A stretch of 47,531 bases of DNA from an uncultured Bacteroidia bacterium (GCA_902762655.1 CACWOZ010000015.1:1-47531); one strand, 5' to 3'. Shown: positions 34,942-43,673, numbered from the stretch's first letter. Numbers and translations are program-made. The notes: generated by a model from the letters alone, not told the origin.

Positions 34942-36755
34942 TAATAGATCGTTTCAGCAACGGATTTCATCCTTTCGTCCTCCCGTTCCTTCTGGGAATG
35001 ATTTTCGTTCTTGGTTACTGCGTGTACGGCATAATCAGGATCCTTATCCAACTGCCCCACGATGACAGGCGCAAATTCCTGGTTTCCCTGATTACCCCGG
35101 CGACAGCATGGAAAAATATTAAAGACATTTTTCTCAACTGTCTGCTGCATGTTAAGTTATGGAAACGTAACAAGGTGCTCGGATATATGCATTCCAGCAT
35201 TGCCTTCGGCTGGTTTATGATCATCGTCCTAGGGCATATCGAGGTGATGCTCTTCCTGCCGCATCGCATCAAGTTCTTCTACTATCCCATCTTTTTCAAT
35301 TTCTTTGTCGCGGAAACGGAGTCCACGATCCAGGGTGCTGTGCTATTCTTCTTGATGGACTTTTTCTTGCTCATCATCCTGAGTGGCATTGTCCTCGCAA
35401 TGATCAAGAGAGTGCGTTCGCGCTGGTTCGGCATGAGACGCACCACCAGGTCCAGCTTCCTGGACACGATAGGCCTTTATTCTCTTTGGGCCATTTTCCC
35501 TCTGCGTCTTCTCTGCGAGAGTTTCACTGCCCATATCAGTGGCGGCAGTTTCCTGACTCTCCCTATGAATTGGATTTTCCGTCAGTTCCTGGGCAATGAA
35601 CTGAATTATCTTCCTACCTGGTGGGCTTATTCCATAGTACTTGGCGTGTTTATGTTCGTGCTGCCATTCACTCGGTACATGCATATTCCAGCTGAGATGA
35701 TGCTTATCCCCATGCGCAATGCCGGGCTCCATATCCTGCATCCCCGCAAGGGATTCGCGCGGGTACAGTTCTACTCCTGCCCGGGTTGCGGTGTGTGCAT
35801 TGATGCCTGCCCCATGAGCGTACGCAAGGAGAATCTAAAGGATTGCACGGTCTATCTGAACAGGCAGTTGAGGCGGGGGAACGAGAAACGCATAGAGGAA
35901 ATCAGCGACAAGTGCCTGATGTGCGGCAAGTGCACACAGGTGTGTCAGGTGGAGGTGGACGGGCCTCAGATGCGGCTTGCCCAGCGCTCGATGCGCTCCT
36001 ATGGCATCAACCAGCACTATTCCAAGTTGTCCGCCGAAGAGAATCTTAACCGCATAGGTACTGCCAAGGTGCTATATTTCGCGGGATGCATGACGCATCT
36101 TACTCCCGGCATTCGCAAGGCCGTCGGTTCCGTGCTCGACAAGGCGGGCATCTCCTGGACTATGATGGACCCGGAAGGAGGCCTTTGCTGCGGACGCCCT
36201 ATGCTGCTTGCCGGGCGCAAGGAGCAGGCTCGCGAGATGGCCCGCGTGAACAGGGAGATAATAAAGTCTTCCGGATGCGATATCCTGCTGCTAAGTTGCC
36301 CCATCTGCTACAAGATATTCAAGGAGAAATACAAGCTCTCCGGTATCTACGTGGTGCATCACAGCGTCTTTTTCGATGAACTCATCCATTCCCAGAGGCT
36401 GCATGTAAGCAAGGACGAGGAACGCAGGCTCGCTTATCACGATCCATGCGAACTGGGCCGCGGCTGCGGTATTTACGACGCTCCACGCTCAGCCGTTTCT
36501 GCGATTGGAACCCTGGTTGAAGCGGCGAAGAACCGTAACGAGAGCATTTGCTGTGGCGGTTCGCTTGGCAGCCTGTCGCTGAGTTACGAGAAGCGCAAGG
36601 ATATCACAGTAAACTCCCTGAACAATCTGAAAGCAGGCGATCCCGATGTTATCGTTACCGCCTGCCCTTTGTGCCAGAGCACTTTCAGCAAATATTCCGA
36701 TATACCCGTGCGGGATATCGCGCAGATACTCGACTCTTCTATCCGAGAGCATTGA
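34938..36755 (+). CDS. Membrane HdrE/HdrD-like fusion (DsrMK/QmoC-like) with b-haem region, two [4Fe-4S] sites and two CCG domains
   Basis: The 605-residue protein starts with about five transmembrane helices (residues 10-265). Several His lie in or near helices (MHSSIAFGW; LGHIEVM; RYMHIP), suggesting b-type haem ligands. Next come CPGCGVCIDACP and CLMCGKCTQVCQ. Two CCG domains follow (FAGCMTH, GGLCCGRP, LSCPICYK; then HDPCELGRGCG, ICCGGS, TACPLCQ). It would link the soluble Hdr-like subunits to the menaquinone pool. Its last 17 nt overlap the convergent DUF4954 gene. Confidence 0.85.
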   Translation: MIIDRFSNGFHPFVLPFLLGMIFVLGYCVYGIIRILIQLPHDDRRKFLVSLITPATAWKNIKDIFLNCLLHVKLWKRNKVLGYMHSSIAFGWFMIIVLGHIEVMLFLPHRIKFFYYPIFFNFFVAETESTIQGAVLFFLMDFFLLIILSGIVLAMIKRVRSRWFGMRRTTRSSFLDTIGLYSLWAIFPLRLLCESFTAHISGGSFLTLPMNWIFRQFLGNELNYLPTWWAYSIVLGVFMFVLPFTRYMHIPAEMMLIPMRNAGLHILHPRKGFARVQFYSCPGCGVCIDACPMSVRKENLKDCTVYLNRQLRRGNEKRIEEISDKCLMCGKCTQVCQVEVDGPQMRLAQRSMRSYGINQHYSKLSAEENLNRIGTAKVLYFAGCMTHLTPGIRKAVGSVLDKAGISWTMMDPEGGLCCGRPMLLAGRKEQAREMARVNREIIKSSGCDILLLSCPICYKIFKEKYKLSGIYVVHHSVFFDELIHSQRLHVSKDEERRLAYHDPCELGRGCGIYDAPRSAVSAIGTLVEAAKNRNESICCGGSLGSLSLSYEKRKDITVNSLNNLKAGDPDVIVTACPLCQSTFSKYSDIPVRDIAQILDSSIREH

Positions 36756-38727
36756 CCGCCTTTTCTCCCAGTTCGGTCTTGATCTTGATGTGATCGAGCA
36801 CAGAGCGGACGAAATCGTTGCTCTCGAAGTCTCCTCGCACCTGTCCAAAGTCGATTTCTTTCTGCTCCTTGTCGCCGTCGGCGCCGAAGCCGGTCTTGGA
36901 TGCCAGGTTGAATTCTTTGCGTGCGTCTTCGTATATCATGTTGTCGAGACTGACTACGGCCTTCTTCCATATTTCTATCAGACGGATGGCATCACTCTTC
37001 GTCATCTTGGAGGGATTGATGCCATAGAGTTGTTGGATGTGCTGGAAAGCCCAGGTCCACTCATAGTTGTAGTAATTATCCGCCATGGTGCGGAAGGCCT
37101 CGCAGATTTGTTCCGGGGTGGAGATTTCTCCCCGCTCTATGCCATTCATCAGGGCTGCGATCTCGCTCTTCGGCGCTATCAGGCCACTGATGTCAACCCA
37201 TTCGCCCGAGCCGACAGGGGTGTCCGGACGGAGTTTGGCCTGGAGTTTAGCTTCGCTGAGTTCGCTGAAACTGCCGTCAGCCTCCTGCAGGCGAGAAATC
37301 AGGGAGTTCCCCATGAATTTGTCGATGGCGATGCGGTACAGTTCCATTCCCCGCTTGAGGGCGGAGTTTGTAATCTTGACACTATGGAAGGAGTAGACGT
37401 CCGAGAGTTCGCCGCTGGCATAACGCAGGTTTTCCAATGTCTGCAGGCCCTTTATCATCTTCTGTATGGTGAAGGGGGAGAGCAGGTTGTAATTGATGAA
37501 GTCGTACTTATCCGCACCGGTGCGGCCGTCGCGTCTGGGCCATTTCTTTGCGTCGCGTATGGTGCCTACGCTGCGTAAGTTTACGCCAGGCGCCAGATAG
37601 GAGGTTTCTCCCTTCTCAATCAGATAGGAGAAGGGGAGATTGGTGGTGTCGGAGTGGGTGACGTGCCGGCCCATAACAAGCGAGAATGCTCCCACGCGGG
37701 CTGGCCAGAGTATGTAGGAATCCGACGAAGTTTTTGCTCCGCGCTCGAGCGTGCCCTGGTGGATGGGGCCGAGTTTATACATGTGATTGCTCTGGTTCGA
37801 CCCGGATCCTGCATTCATGAACGAGAACATGCCTGCGATGAGCAGGGTGCTCTTGTGGTGTGTGACGGTATAGGGGCCGGCGAAGATGGCGCAGGCTTCT
37901 CCGTTCTCGCCCTGGCAGTTGCAGAAGAAGAGGGAGTCGCTTGCCGAATAGCCGTGTCCGAAGCGGCAGGCCTGGCCGACGAAACAACGTGTGAGGGAGG
38001 CCGCGTCGGTAATAGAACTATTCCCGGAGATGATGAAATCTTTGCAGATCACGCTCTGCCCGATAGTGACGGGGGCATCAGCGGTGCTGTTTATAGAACC
38101 ATTCGAGAGAAGGGATGCCCCGTTGATTGTGGCGCATTCTCCTATGCGGACATTGCGTATTTCTGATGTGCCGGTGATGGAGGCTCCTTTCCCGATTATT
38201 CCGCGGGAGGACTTGATACTCTTCACATAGTCGCAGACAATGGCGTTCATCTTCTCTACGAAAACCGGACGATGGCGGTACAGGGCTATCATGTACGCTT
38301 CATGGGCTGACAGTCTGTCGTGCATCATCACTTCGCGTCCGCCGGTTTCATTGAGAACGGAAACCTTCACTCCGTTTCCGAAGGTGGTCTCCGAGTCTGT
38401 AACTATCGTGCCGACATTGTCGATGAACACGCCTTCGGCGATGTCGTAATTCGCTATATACTCGTGGATTGCACGTATGCAGCACCCGCTCCCTACGCTG
38501 ACGTTGTGCAATGTGGCGTCGCAGATGCCCGAATGCCTTATTAGGCCTCCGGGAAGTGTAAATTCGCTATCGAAACTCCCAAGGCGTATCTGCCCGCTAA
38601 ATGAGGTGCGTACGATGTTCGCCGTGCTGAATCCGGCCGCGACTTCTATCTGCTGCCAGTCTTCAGCGGAGCAACCCTGGCTCTGGAGGGCGCTGATCTC
38701 TTCTGAACTGAGTTTTCTGTATTTCAT
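36739..38727 (-). CDS. DUF4954 family protein, predicted left-handed beta-helix
   Basis: The 662-residue protein has a long middle region of short hexapeptide-like turns (for example IIGKGASITGTSEIRNVRIG), as in nucleotide-sugar acyl- and nucleotidyltransferases, and a helical C-terminal third. It matches the DUF4954 family of Bacteroidota, whose function is unknown. It starts 7 nt after the glmS stop, so a role in amino-sugar metabolism is a fair inference. Confidence 0.8.
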   Translation of the reverse strand: MKYRKLSSEEISALQSQGCSAEDWQQIEVAAGFSTANIVRTSFSGQIRLGSFDSEFTLPGGLIRHSGICDATLHNVSVGSGCCIRAIHEYIANYDIAEGVFIDNVGTIVTDSETTFGNGVKVSVLNETGGREVMMHDRLSAHEAYMIALYRHRPVFVEKMNAIVCDYVKSIKSSRGIIGKGASITGTSEIRNVRIGECATINGASLLSNGSINSTADAPVTIGQSVICKDFIISGNSSITDAASLTRCFVGQACRFGHGYSASDSLFFCNCQGENGEACAIFAGPYTVTHHKSTLLIAGMFSFMNAGSGSNQSNHMYKLGPIHQGTLERGAKTSSDSYILWPARVGAFSLVMGRHVTHSDTTNLPFSYLIEKGETSYLAPGVNLRSVGTIRDAKKWPRRDGRTGADKYDFINYNLLSPFTIQKMIKGLQTLENLRYASGELSDVYSFHSVKITNSALKRGMELYRIAIDKFMGNSLISRLQEADGSFSELSEAKLQAKLRPDTPVGSGEWVDISGLIAPKSEIAALMNGIERGEISTPEQICEAFRTMADNYYNYEWTWAFQHIQQLYGINPSKMTKSDAIRLIEIWKKAVVSLDNMIYEDARKEFNLASKTGFGADGDKEQKEIDFGQVRGDFESNDFVRSVLDHIKIKTELGEKAVNALG

Positions 38728-38734
38728 GATACTG

Positions 38735-40585
38735 TTATTCTACGGTTACACTCTTTGCCAGATTGCGGGGTTGATCGACGTCCAGGCCCTTGGCAACAGC
38801 AATATGATATGCGAGCAACTGGAGTGGGATGACCGATACCAGAGGGCATAGGAAATTAGGTGTGCGCGGCACTTCGATGACGTGCTCGGCAATCTGCTTT
38901 ACCACCGTGTCGCCTTCGCTCACGATAGCCAGCACCCTGCCCTTTCGAGCTACTACCTCCTGCATGTTGCTGAGAATCTTTTCGTAGAGGTTATGGTGTG
39001 TCGCGAGGAATACCACGGGCATATCCTCATCCACCAGAGCGATAGGCCCGTGCTTCATCTCGGCGGCAGGGTAACCTTCTGCATGTATATAACTGATTTC
39101 CTTAAGTTTGAGAGCTCCTTCGAGGGCAACGGGATAGTTCATGCCGCGGCCAAGATAGAGAAAGTTTTTATTGTCTTTATACTGCTGCGCGAGGGCTTTT
39201 ATCTCGTCGTTCTTTTCGAGTATGCGGCTGATCTTGTCAGGAATCTGCTCGAGTTCGGATAGGGCCTCATAATATGTATCTTCGCCGATTGTGCCTTTCT
39301 CGCGGCCAATGGCAAGTGCCAGCATAGCGAACACGGTGGTTTGGCCGGTAAAGGCCTTGGTGCTGGCCACACCGATTTCAGGCCCAACGTGAATGTAAGT
39401 GCCGGTGTCGGATGCCCGTGCTATGCTGCTGCCCACGGCATTTACAATGCCGAAAACCATGGCGCCGCGCTCGGAAGCCATCTGTACGGCGGATAGAGTA
39501 TCGGCGGTTTCGCCACTTTGGGAAATGGCGAAAACCACGTCCCCGGGGCCTACTACCGGGTCGCTGTAGCGGAACTCGCTGGCATAAGCCACTTCCACCG
39601 GAATGCGACAGAACTGTTCTATAAGTTGCTTGCCTATGAGGGCGGCGTGCCACGAAGTGCCGCAACTTACCATGACATAGCGCTTTGCATTCAGCAGCTC
39701 TTCGCGATGCTCTGTGACGGCACTGAGTATTATGCGGCGGTGTGCAGGGAGGAGCCTGCCGCGCATGCAATCTTTCAGGACGGCCGGCTGGTCGAAAATC
39801 TCCTTGAGCATGAAGTGGGGGAAACCTCCTTTGTCCAGCATGCTGACGTCCAGATCTATCTCTTTTATGCGTACGTCCACTTTGTCTGCCCCGAGGGTGC
39901 TTATCTGCAGATCCTCGCCCCGGCGGCAAATCGCTACTTCCTCATCGTTAAGGTAGACAACCTTATTGGTATATCCGGCAATGGGGGAGGCGTCGCTTGC
40001 GATGAAGAACTCACTATTGCCCTCCCCGAGGCCGATAGCCAGTGGACTGCTCTTTCGCGCAGTGACTATGGTGCCGGGTTCCTTTCGGTCGATGACGGCA
40101 ATGGCGTATGCCCCGATGACTTTCTTAAGTGCAGAACGAACTGCGCTGGCAAGGTCTGCATTGTGTTTTTGCTGGGTATATTCGATTAGTTGGAGGAGAA
40201 CTTCAGTGTCTGTTTCGCTGCGAAAGGTGAAACCTTTCTTTATGAGCTGTTCCCGCAGGGCACCGGCATTCTCGATGATGCCGTTGTGCACCATGGTAAG
40301 GTCTCCGCTCTGGGAGATATGGGGATGGGCATTGACCTCGTTGGGCTCTCCGTGAGTAGCCCAGCGTGTATGTGCAATGCCAAGGCTGCCTGAGCAGTCC
40401 TGTCCCATGGCAAGTTGCTCCAGGTTGGCAACCTTGCCCACAGCTTTATAGATATTCAGTTTACCTTTGTCATTTAGAACCGCAACTCCTGCGGAGTCGT
40501 ACCCGCGGTATTCGAGCCGGTGAAGGCCTCGTATCAGAATCGGATATGCCTCGCGGCATCCGAGATAAGCAACAATTCCACACAT
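38735..40585 (-). CDS. glmS: Glutamine-fructose-6-phosphate aminotransferase (isomerizing)
   Basis: This 616-residue cytoplasmic enzyme makes glucosamine-6-phosphate for peptidoglycan and LPS. The N-terminal glutaminase domain begins MCGIVAYLG with nucleophile Cys2 and contains HTRWATHGEP. Two SIS isomerase domains follow (SCGTSWHAALIG, AISQSGETADT), ending DQPRNLAKSVTVE. It has its own strong promoter and leads the DUF4954 gene. The leader is only about 15-20 nt, too short for a glmS ribozyme. Confidence 0.97.
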   Translation of the reverse strand: MCGIVAYLGCREAYPILIRGLHRLEYRGYDSAGVAVLNDKGKLNIYKAVGKVANLEQLAMGQDCSGSLGIAHTRWATHGEPNEVNAHPHISQSGDLTMVHNGIIENAGALREQLIKKGFTFRSETDTEVLLQLIEYTQQKHNADLASAVRSALKKVIGAYAIAVIDRKEPGTIVTARKSSPLAIGLGEGNSEFFIASDASPIAGYTNKVVYLNDEEVAICRRGEDLQISTLGADKVDVRIKEIDLDVSMLDKGGFPHFMLKEIFDQPAVLKDCMRGRLLPAHRRIILSAVTEHREELLNAKRYVMVSCGTSWHAALIGKQLIEQFCRIPVEVAYASEFRYSDPVVGPGDVVFAISQSGETADTLSAVQMASERGAMVFGIVNAVGSSIARASDTGTYIHVGPEIGVASTKAFTGQTTVFAMLALAIGREKGTIGEDTYYEALSELEQIPDKISRILEKNDEIKALAQQYKDNKNFLYLGRGMNYPVALEGALKLKEISYIHAEGYPAAEMKHGPIALVDEDMPVVFLATHHNLYEKILSNMQEVVARKGRVLAIVSEGDTVVKQIAEHVIEVPRTPNFLCPLVSVIPLQLLAYHIAVAKGLDVDQPRNLAKSVTVE

Positions 40586-40607
40586 ATATTTGCTTGTTTA
40601 AACCTTG

Positions 40608-40638
40608 CAAATATACGTAAAGAATCCGAGGCTGCAAA
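40608..40638 (-). promoter_or_regulatory. Perfect Bacteroidota promoter of glmS (TTTG-N19-TATATTTG)
   Basis: On the minus strand the -33 box TTTG (40635-40638) and -7 box TATATTTG (40608-40615) are exactly 19 nt apart. The start codon is 22 nt beyond. The -33 box begins 3 nt from the stop of the upstream acyltransferase gene. Confidence 0.75.
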
Positions 40639-40641
40639 GAA

Positions 40642-42459
40642 TTAAGTTAGAGGGGAGTCGCTGAGTATGAGTTCCTGCTGATCCTGAGGCAGAACCTTGA
40701 CCAGAGTCTTGAGATGGTCTTTAGGAAAGCCCTTCAAAGGAAGCAGGATGAGTCCGTCCAGAGAGTTGTTGAAATCCGGATCGACATTGAAGCAAATCAG
40801 TCTCGCGCCATAATTGAAGTACTTTTTCACAAGTACGGGAAGGCGGTATTTGCCGTCGGAGAGAGTTGCAATCAGTTTGTCTAACTCGTCGATGCTTTCG
40901 ATTTTATTGAGGAGCGCGGCAGGATCCACGTTGAGCCAGTCGGGAATAAATGCGGTAGTAGGGGAGGCCAGGGCCTTGGTTTCGGGGTCGGAAGCCTTGT
41001 TCTCCAGGAACCATACTGCCAGGCTCTTGTAGAAATCCGGAATATCGTTGCTTATGCTGACAGGACCCAGAAAATACTTCTGCTCGGGAAATCTGAGAGT
41101 GGTAGCGGCAAGTCCGGTAAGAAGAAGCCTGAGGCTCTGGATTTCGCGCTGGTACTTCTGACGCACGAAGGTGCGGCCGAGTTCCAGACTGTCCCTGAGT
41201 ATACTCCGACTTGATTCGCTGTATTTGAAAAGGGTAGAAGTGTAGAAGCCGCTTATTCCGCCATGGTTATCATAAGATTCTCTGCCGACACCTATCCTGT
41301 AAGAACCCACGATTTCTTTATTAGGAATACTCCAGAGAATCAGGTGCTGGAAATATGGGTCGAAACTATCGGTATCATAAGAATTGCCGGTACCTTCCCC
41401 TACGGCCCGGAAAGTCTCTTCACGCAGGCGGTAGAGTTCTTTCATTGCATTCGGGACCCTGTCAGGCTCAGTAAGATAAACGCGGTAGTCTCCGTATTCG
41501 AAGAGAATCCTGTCTTCGGCTGCCAGCATCTCGTTTGCAACCAAATCGGGATTGACGGGATCGATAATGGGAGTAGAGAAACCTGTGTGCACGGCTTCCG
41601 CTGTCTTCCCAAGACATTCGGCCTGAAGGGCGTAAGTGCGGTTGCGCAGATATTTTCCGAGTTCGGGAACGCTGTATTTACTGATTTCTTCCGGACTGAT
41701 GGGCTGTCCGATACGGACTTTTACATGCGTACCTTTTTTGTTGAGCATTTCGTGAATGAGCCGCACGGTGCGTAGTCTCGGATGAATCTTGCCCAGGAAA
41801 TGGAAAAACTTTGAGTTGGTGCCTTCGAAGTAGATGGGAACCACCGGGAAGCCGGAATTCTTTATAAGTTTGATGATATTATCAGCCCAGGGTTTGTCTT
41901 CTATAACCTTCTTCTTGCCTATGGCCGTGCGTTTCGCTCCTTTCTGATAAGTCGCCACCTCTCCTGCCGGGAAGAACCCCAGAGCCCCGCCGTCGTGAAT
42001 GTGCTGCAAGGCCATTCGTATGCCGTGGATGCTCTTCGCAGAAGCGGTGCTTCCACTGAGGTTGTCAACGGGCATGAAACTGCTCTTGAGACTGGGAATA
42101 AGGGCGAGGAGGAAAGATGTTAGAATCCGGTAATCTGCACGTTTTCCGCCTACTACGGAACTTAGGATAAGACCGTCTATGCTGCCGAAATGATGGTTCG
42201 ATACCGTGATGAAACCACCTTCTTCGGGGATACGTTTAAGTTGCTCGGGAAGAATTTCATAAGTCACACCAATTTCCTTAAGAACAGCTTCGGAGAAAGC
42301 AGGACCATCATTTGCCATGAGTTTTTCGTGCATGGTGTTGATCTTGTCTATTTCGAGGAAATGATGAATGCGTCGGGTTATAAAACGTCCAAAGCCCCCT
42401 TTGAGTTTGAGGGCATTTTGCAGGTCGGTTTCAGATACTACGTACTTTTGTTTTTCCAT
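40642..42459 (-). CDS. Bifunctional acyltransferase: PlsC-like domain fused to OlsB/GNAT-like N-acyltransferase (aminolipid synthesis)
   Basis: The 605-residue protein has an N-terminal PlsC-type O-acyltransferase domain (HX4D in NHHFGSIDG near residue 88, FPAGEV near 164, VVPIYFEGT near 202). The C-terminal half resembles the OlsB family of hemolysin-like N-acyltransferases (YRVYLTEPDRVPNAMKEL; GSYRIGVG; SLELGRTFVR). Similar fusions (OlsF) make ornithine lipids, and separate GlsA/GlsB proteins make glycine lipids in Bacteroides. The headgroup amino acid is unknown here. It is probably monocistronic. Confidence 0.85.
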   Translation of the reverse strand: MEKQKYVVSETDLQNALKLKGGFGRFITRRIHHFLEIDKINTMHEKLMANDGPAFSEAVLKEIGVTYEILPEQLKRIPEEGGFITVSNHHFGSIDGLILSSVVGGKRADYRILTSFLLALIPSLKSSFMPVDNLSGSTASAKSIHGIRMALQHIHDGGALGFFPAGEVATYQKGAKRTAIGKKKVIEDKPWADNIIKLIKNSGFPVVPIYFEGTNSKFFHFLGKIHPRLRTVRLIHEMLNKKGTHVKVRIGQPISPEEISKYSVPELGKYLRNRTYALQAECLGKTAEAVHTGFSTPIIDPVNPDLVANEMLAAEDRILFEYGDYRVYLTEPDRVPNAMKELYRLREETFRAVGEGTGNSYDTDSFDPYFQHLILWSIPNKEIVGSYRIGVGRESYDNHGGISGFYTSTLFKYSESSRSILRDSLELGRTFVRQKYQREIQSLRLLLTGLAATTLRFPEQKYFLGPVSISNDIPDFYKSLAVWFLENKASDPETKALASPTTAFIPDWLNVDPAALLNKIESIDELDKLIATLSDGKYRLPVLVKKYFNYGARLICFNVDPDFNNSLDGLILLPLKGFPKDHLKTLVKVLPQDQQELILSDSPLT

Positions 42460-42484
42460 AGTTGTGTGTTATACTCACAAAATA

Positions 42485-42517
42485 CAAAAATACTAATTTT
42501 TTTCGACCTTTGGCAAA
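42485..42517 (-). promoter_or_regulatory. Promoter of the fused acyltransferase gene (TTTG-N21-TATTTTTG)
   Basis: Minus strand: -33 TTTG at 42514-42517, -7 TATTTTTG at 42485-42492. The start codon is 25 nt downstream. Confidence 0.5.
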
Positions 42518-42531
42518 ATACATAAAATAAT

Positions 42532-42557
42532 AGCAGGATTCCCATGGGAACCCTGCT
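42532..42557 (-). terminator. Intrinsic terminator after tRNA-Val
   Basis: Minus-strand arms AGCAGGGTTCCC and GGGAATCCTGCT pair with one G-U wobble and are followed by ATTATTTT. It lies 5 nt after the tRNA 3' end. Confidence 0.75.
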
Positions 42558-42561
42558 GGAG

Positions 42562-42636
42562 TGGGACCTGGCAGATTCGAACTGCCGACCTCTTGCGTGT
42601 GAAGCAAGCGCTCTAAACCGACTGAGCTAAGGTCCC
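42562..42636 (-). tRNA. tRNA-Val (anticodon CAC)
   Basis: The 75-nt cloverleaf is complete: acceptor GGGACCT/AGGTCCC, D arm GCTC/GAGC, anticodon stem CTTGC/GCAAG with loop TTCACAC (anticodon CAC, codon GUG), and T arm GGCAG-TTCGAAT-CTGCC. The discriminator is A; CCA is not encoded. The AT-rich accessory island starts just upstream of its 5' end. Confidence 0.96.
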
Positions 42637-42690
42637 TTCCTGAAAAGGACTGCAAATATAACTATTTTTGTTAATTATCATAAGAAAAAA

Positions 42691-42709
42691 AGATGGATTT
42701 TTTCTATCT
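42691..42709 (-). terminator. Intrinsic terminator at the end of the truncated Bro-N region
   Basis: Minus-strand AGATAGA/TCCATCT (one wobble) with an A5 loop is followed by seven T. It overlaps the stop codon of the gene at 42704-43048. Confidence 0.55.
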
Positions 42710-43048
42710 GGCTACCACATACTGAACCTTGCCAAACTCCAGGCAGAAAAGATGGTAGTAGGTTGCTATGCCGTCGGCGAAGAGAAATGTCACGGCAAAC
42801 CGCTCTGCGCCCCAGTCTTTGCCCTTGTCATCATTCCGTTCATAGATTTCCATGAAACAATACGGATCGACGTTCTTTCGTACGTATGACATGGCTCTTT
42901 GCATCTCCCCCTCGGTAATGCTGAAATTGGGAGCATACTGCCCGTGCGGCGCAAGGTCGTGCTCCTTCCAATCGACCCTCCCGATGACATGGTAGCCCTT
43001 AAAGGCATTGTACTCTTCGGCTTCCCTCTTTAGTTCGCGTTCAGCCAT
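42704..43048 (-). CDS. Hypothetical protein, possibly the tail of a rearranged gene
   Basis: This is a 114-residue soluble protein starting MAERELKREAEEYNAF and ending GKVQYVVAR. I do not recognise a family. It overlaps the end of the truncated Bro-N frame by 8 nt in another frame. Its own frame is also open further upstream through Bro-N DNA, so it may be either a separate small gene or the 3' part of a gene fused by deletion. A terminator covers its stop. Confidence 0.45.
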   Translation of the reverse strand: MAERELKREAEEYNAFKGYHVIGRVDWKEHDLAPHGQYAPNFSITEGEMQRAMSYVRKNVDPYCFMEIYERNDDKGKDWGAERFAVTFLFADGIATYYHLFCLEFGKVQYVVAR

Positions 43049-43301
43049 GCCGTAGTCCACTTGGATGAAGCTGTGAACGCAGTGGGAGATGTACAACAAG
43101 GGGGTGGACAATCTGTCCCCACCCTTTGGCAAGTTCCGGTTCGCGGCGTCGCATCTTGGAAAGGTAATCCTTGGGATCCTTTGCATCGGCAAGTACCAAA
43201 ACCACATCTTTGATAGAAAAATACCACTTCTCTTCGCTCTCAACCCATATTGTCCGGACTTTCTGGTCCTCAAACAACTGTATTTTCTCTATATCAGACA
43301 T
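43041..43301 (-). CDS. Truncated Bro-N domain (phage antirepressor-like) protein
   Basis: The first about 70 residues (MSDIEKIQLFEDQKVRTIW; WYFSIKDVVLVLADAKDP) are a Bro-N domain close to that of the intact paralogue at 45831-46700. The match ends around QIVHPLVV, where a complete Bro-N domain would continue for some 40 more residues. The frame then runs into unrelated sequence and stops at residue 86. Start 43301 was chosen to match the paralogue and because the promoter box is at 43322-43329. It is probably a decayed copy. Confidence 0.65.
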   Translation of the reverse strand: MSDIEKIQLFEDQKVRTIWVESEEKWYFSIKDVVLVLADAKDPKDYLSKMRRREPELAKGWGQIVHPLVVHLPLRSQLHPSGLRHG

Positions 43302-43321
43302 AACAACATATTTAGGCATTA

Positions 43322-43360
43322 CAAAAATAACGATTTGCTACGAGCCGTGCAAATCGTTAT
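43322..43360 (-). promoter_or_regulatory. -7 box TATTTTTG plus 12-bp inverted repeat ahead of the truncated Bro-N gene
   Basis: The -7 box is at 43322-43329 (minus strand). ATAACGATTTGC (43327-43338) and its exact reverse complement (43349-43360) form a 12-bp dyad with a 10-nt spacer that overlaps the box. It could be an operator, or a terminator hairpin, since the minus-strand copy is followed by TTTTT. Confidence 0.5.
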
Positions 43361-43436
43361 GAAACTGATTATCTTGAAAGAGGAGGAATACTGTCATAAT
43401 ATTGTGGCTCGAAAAAGTAGGGCAAAACAAATAACG

Positions 43437-43469
43437 ACCGCCCATAAAGAAAGGTAACTTTAGGGCGGT
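43437..43469 (-). terminator. Intrinsic terminator after repeat copy A
   Basis: Arms ACCGCCC and GGGCGGT with an inner TAAAG/CTTTA stem (one bulged A) and an 8-nt loop. The minus-strand downstream side is T-rich. Confidence 0.7.
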
Positions 43470-43494
43470 AATAAATTAATATTCAACGAATTGT

Positions 43495-43655
43495 ATCAAT
43501 ACTCTTCCTCGTTCCACATATGGTGTAAATGGTCTATGCCACTTATTATCAGCTAGTTACACTTGTATTCAAAAACTTGGATAGCCACAGGGGAAGTCTG
43601 ATGCAGACTAAGGGCTCCTCATTTGACACTAAATACATCGGATTGCTATCCCTGC
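43495..43655 (-). repeat. Island 3' repeat, copy A
   Basis: This 161-nt copy starts (minus strand) at GGGATAGC within the end of the KilA-N remnant and finishes at GAGGAAGAGTATTGAT. Stem P1 is GGATAGC/GCTATCC (43645-43651 with 43579-43585) and stem P2 is GTGTAA/TTACAC (43523-43528 with 43557-43562). The TGATAATAA loop is conserved. Confidence 0.8.
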
Positions 43656-43673
43656 AATAGCTTTCTTTCGAGT

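Noticed and set aside
36646-37578. Plus-strand open frame of 310 codons.
   Set aside because: Antisense to the DUF4954 gene and the end of the Hdr-like membrane subunit; no family match.
40585-40608. glmS ribozyme upstream of glmS.
   Set aside because: Only 22 nt separate the -7 box and the start codon, too little for the ribozyme.
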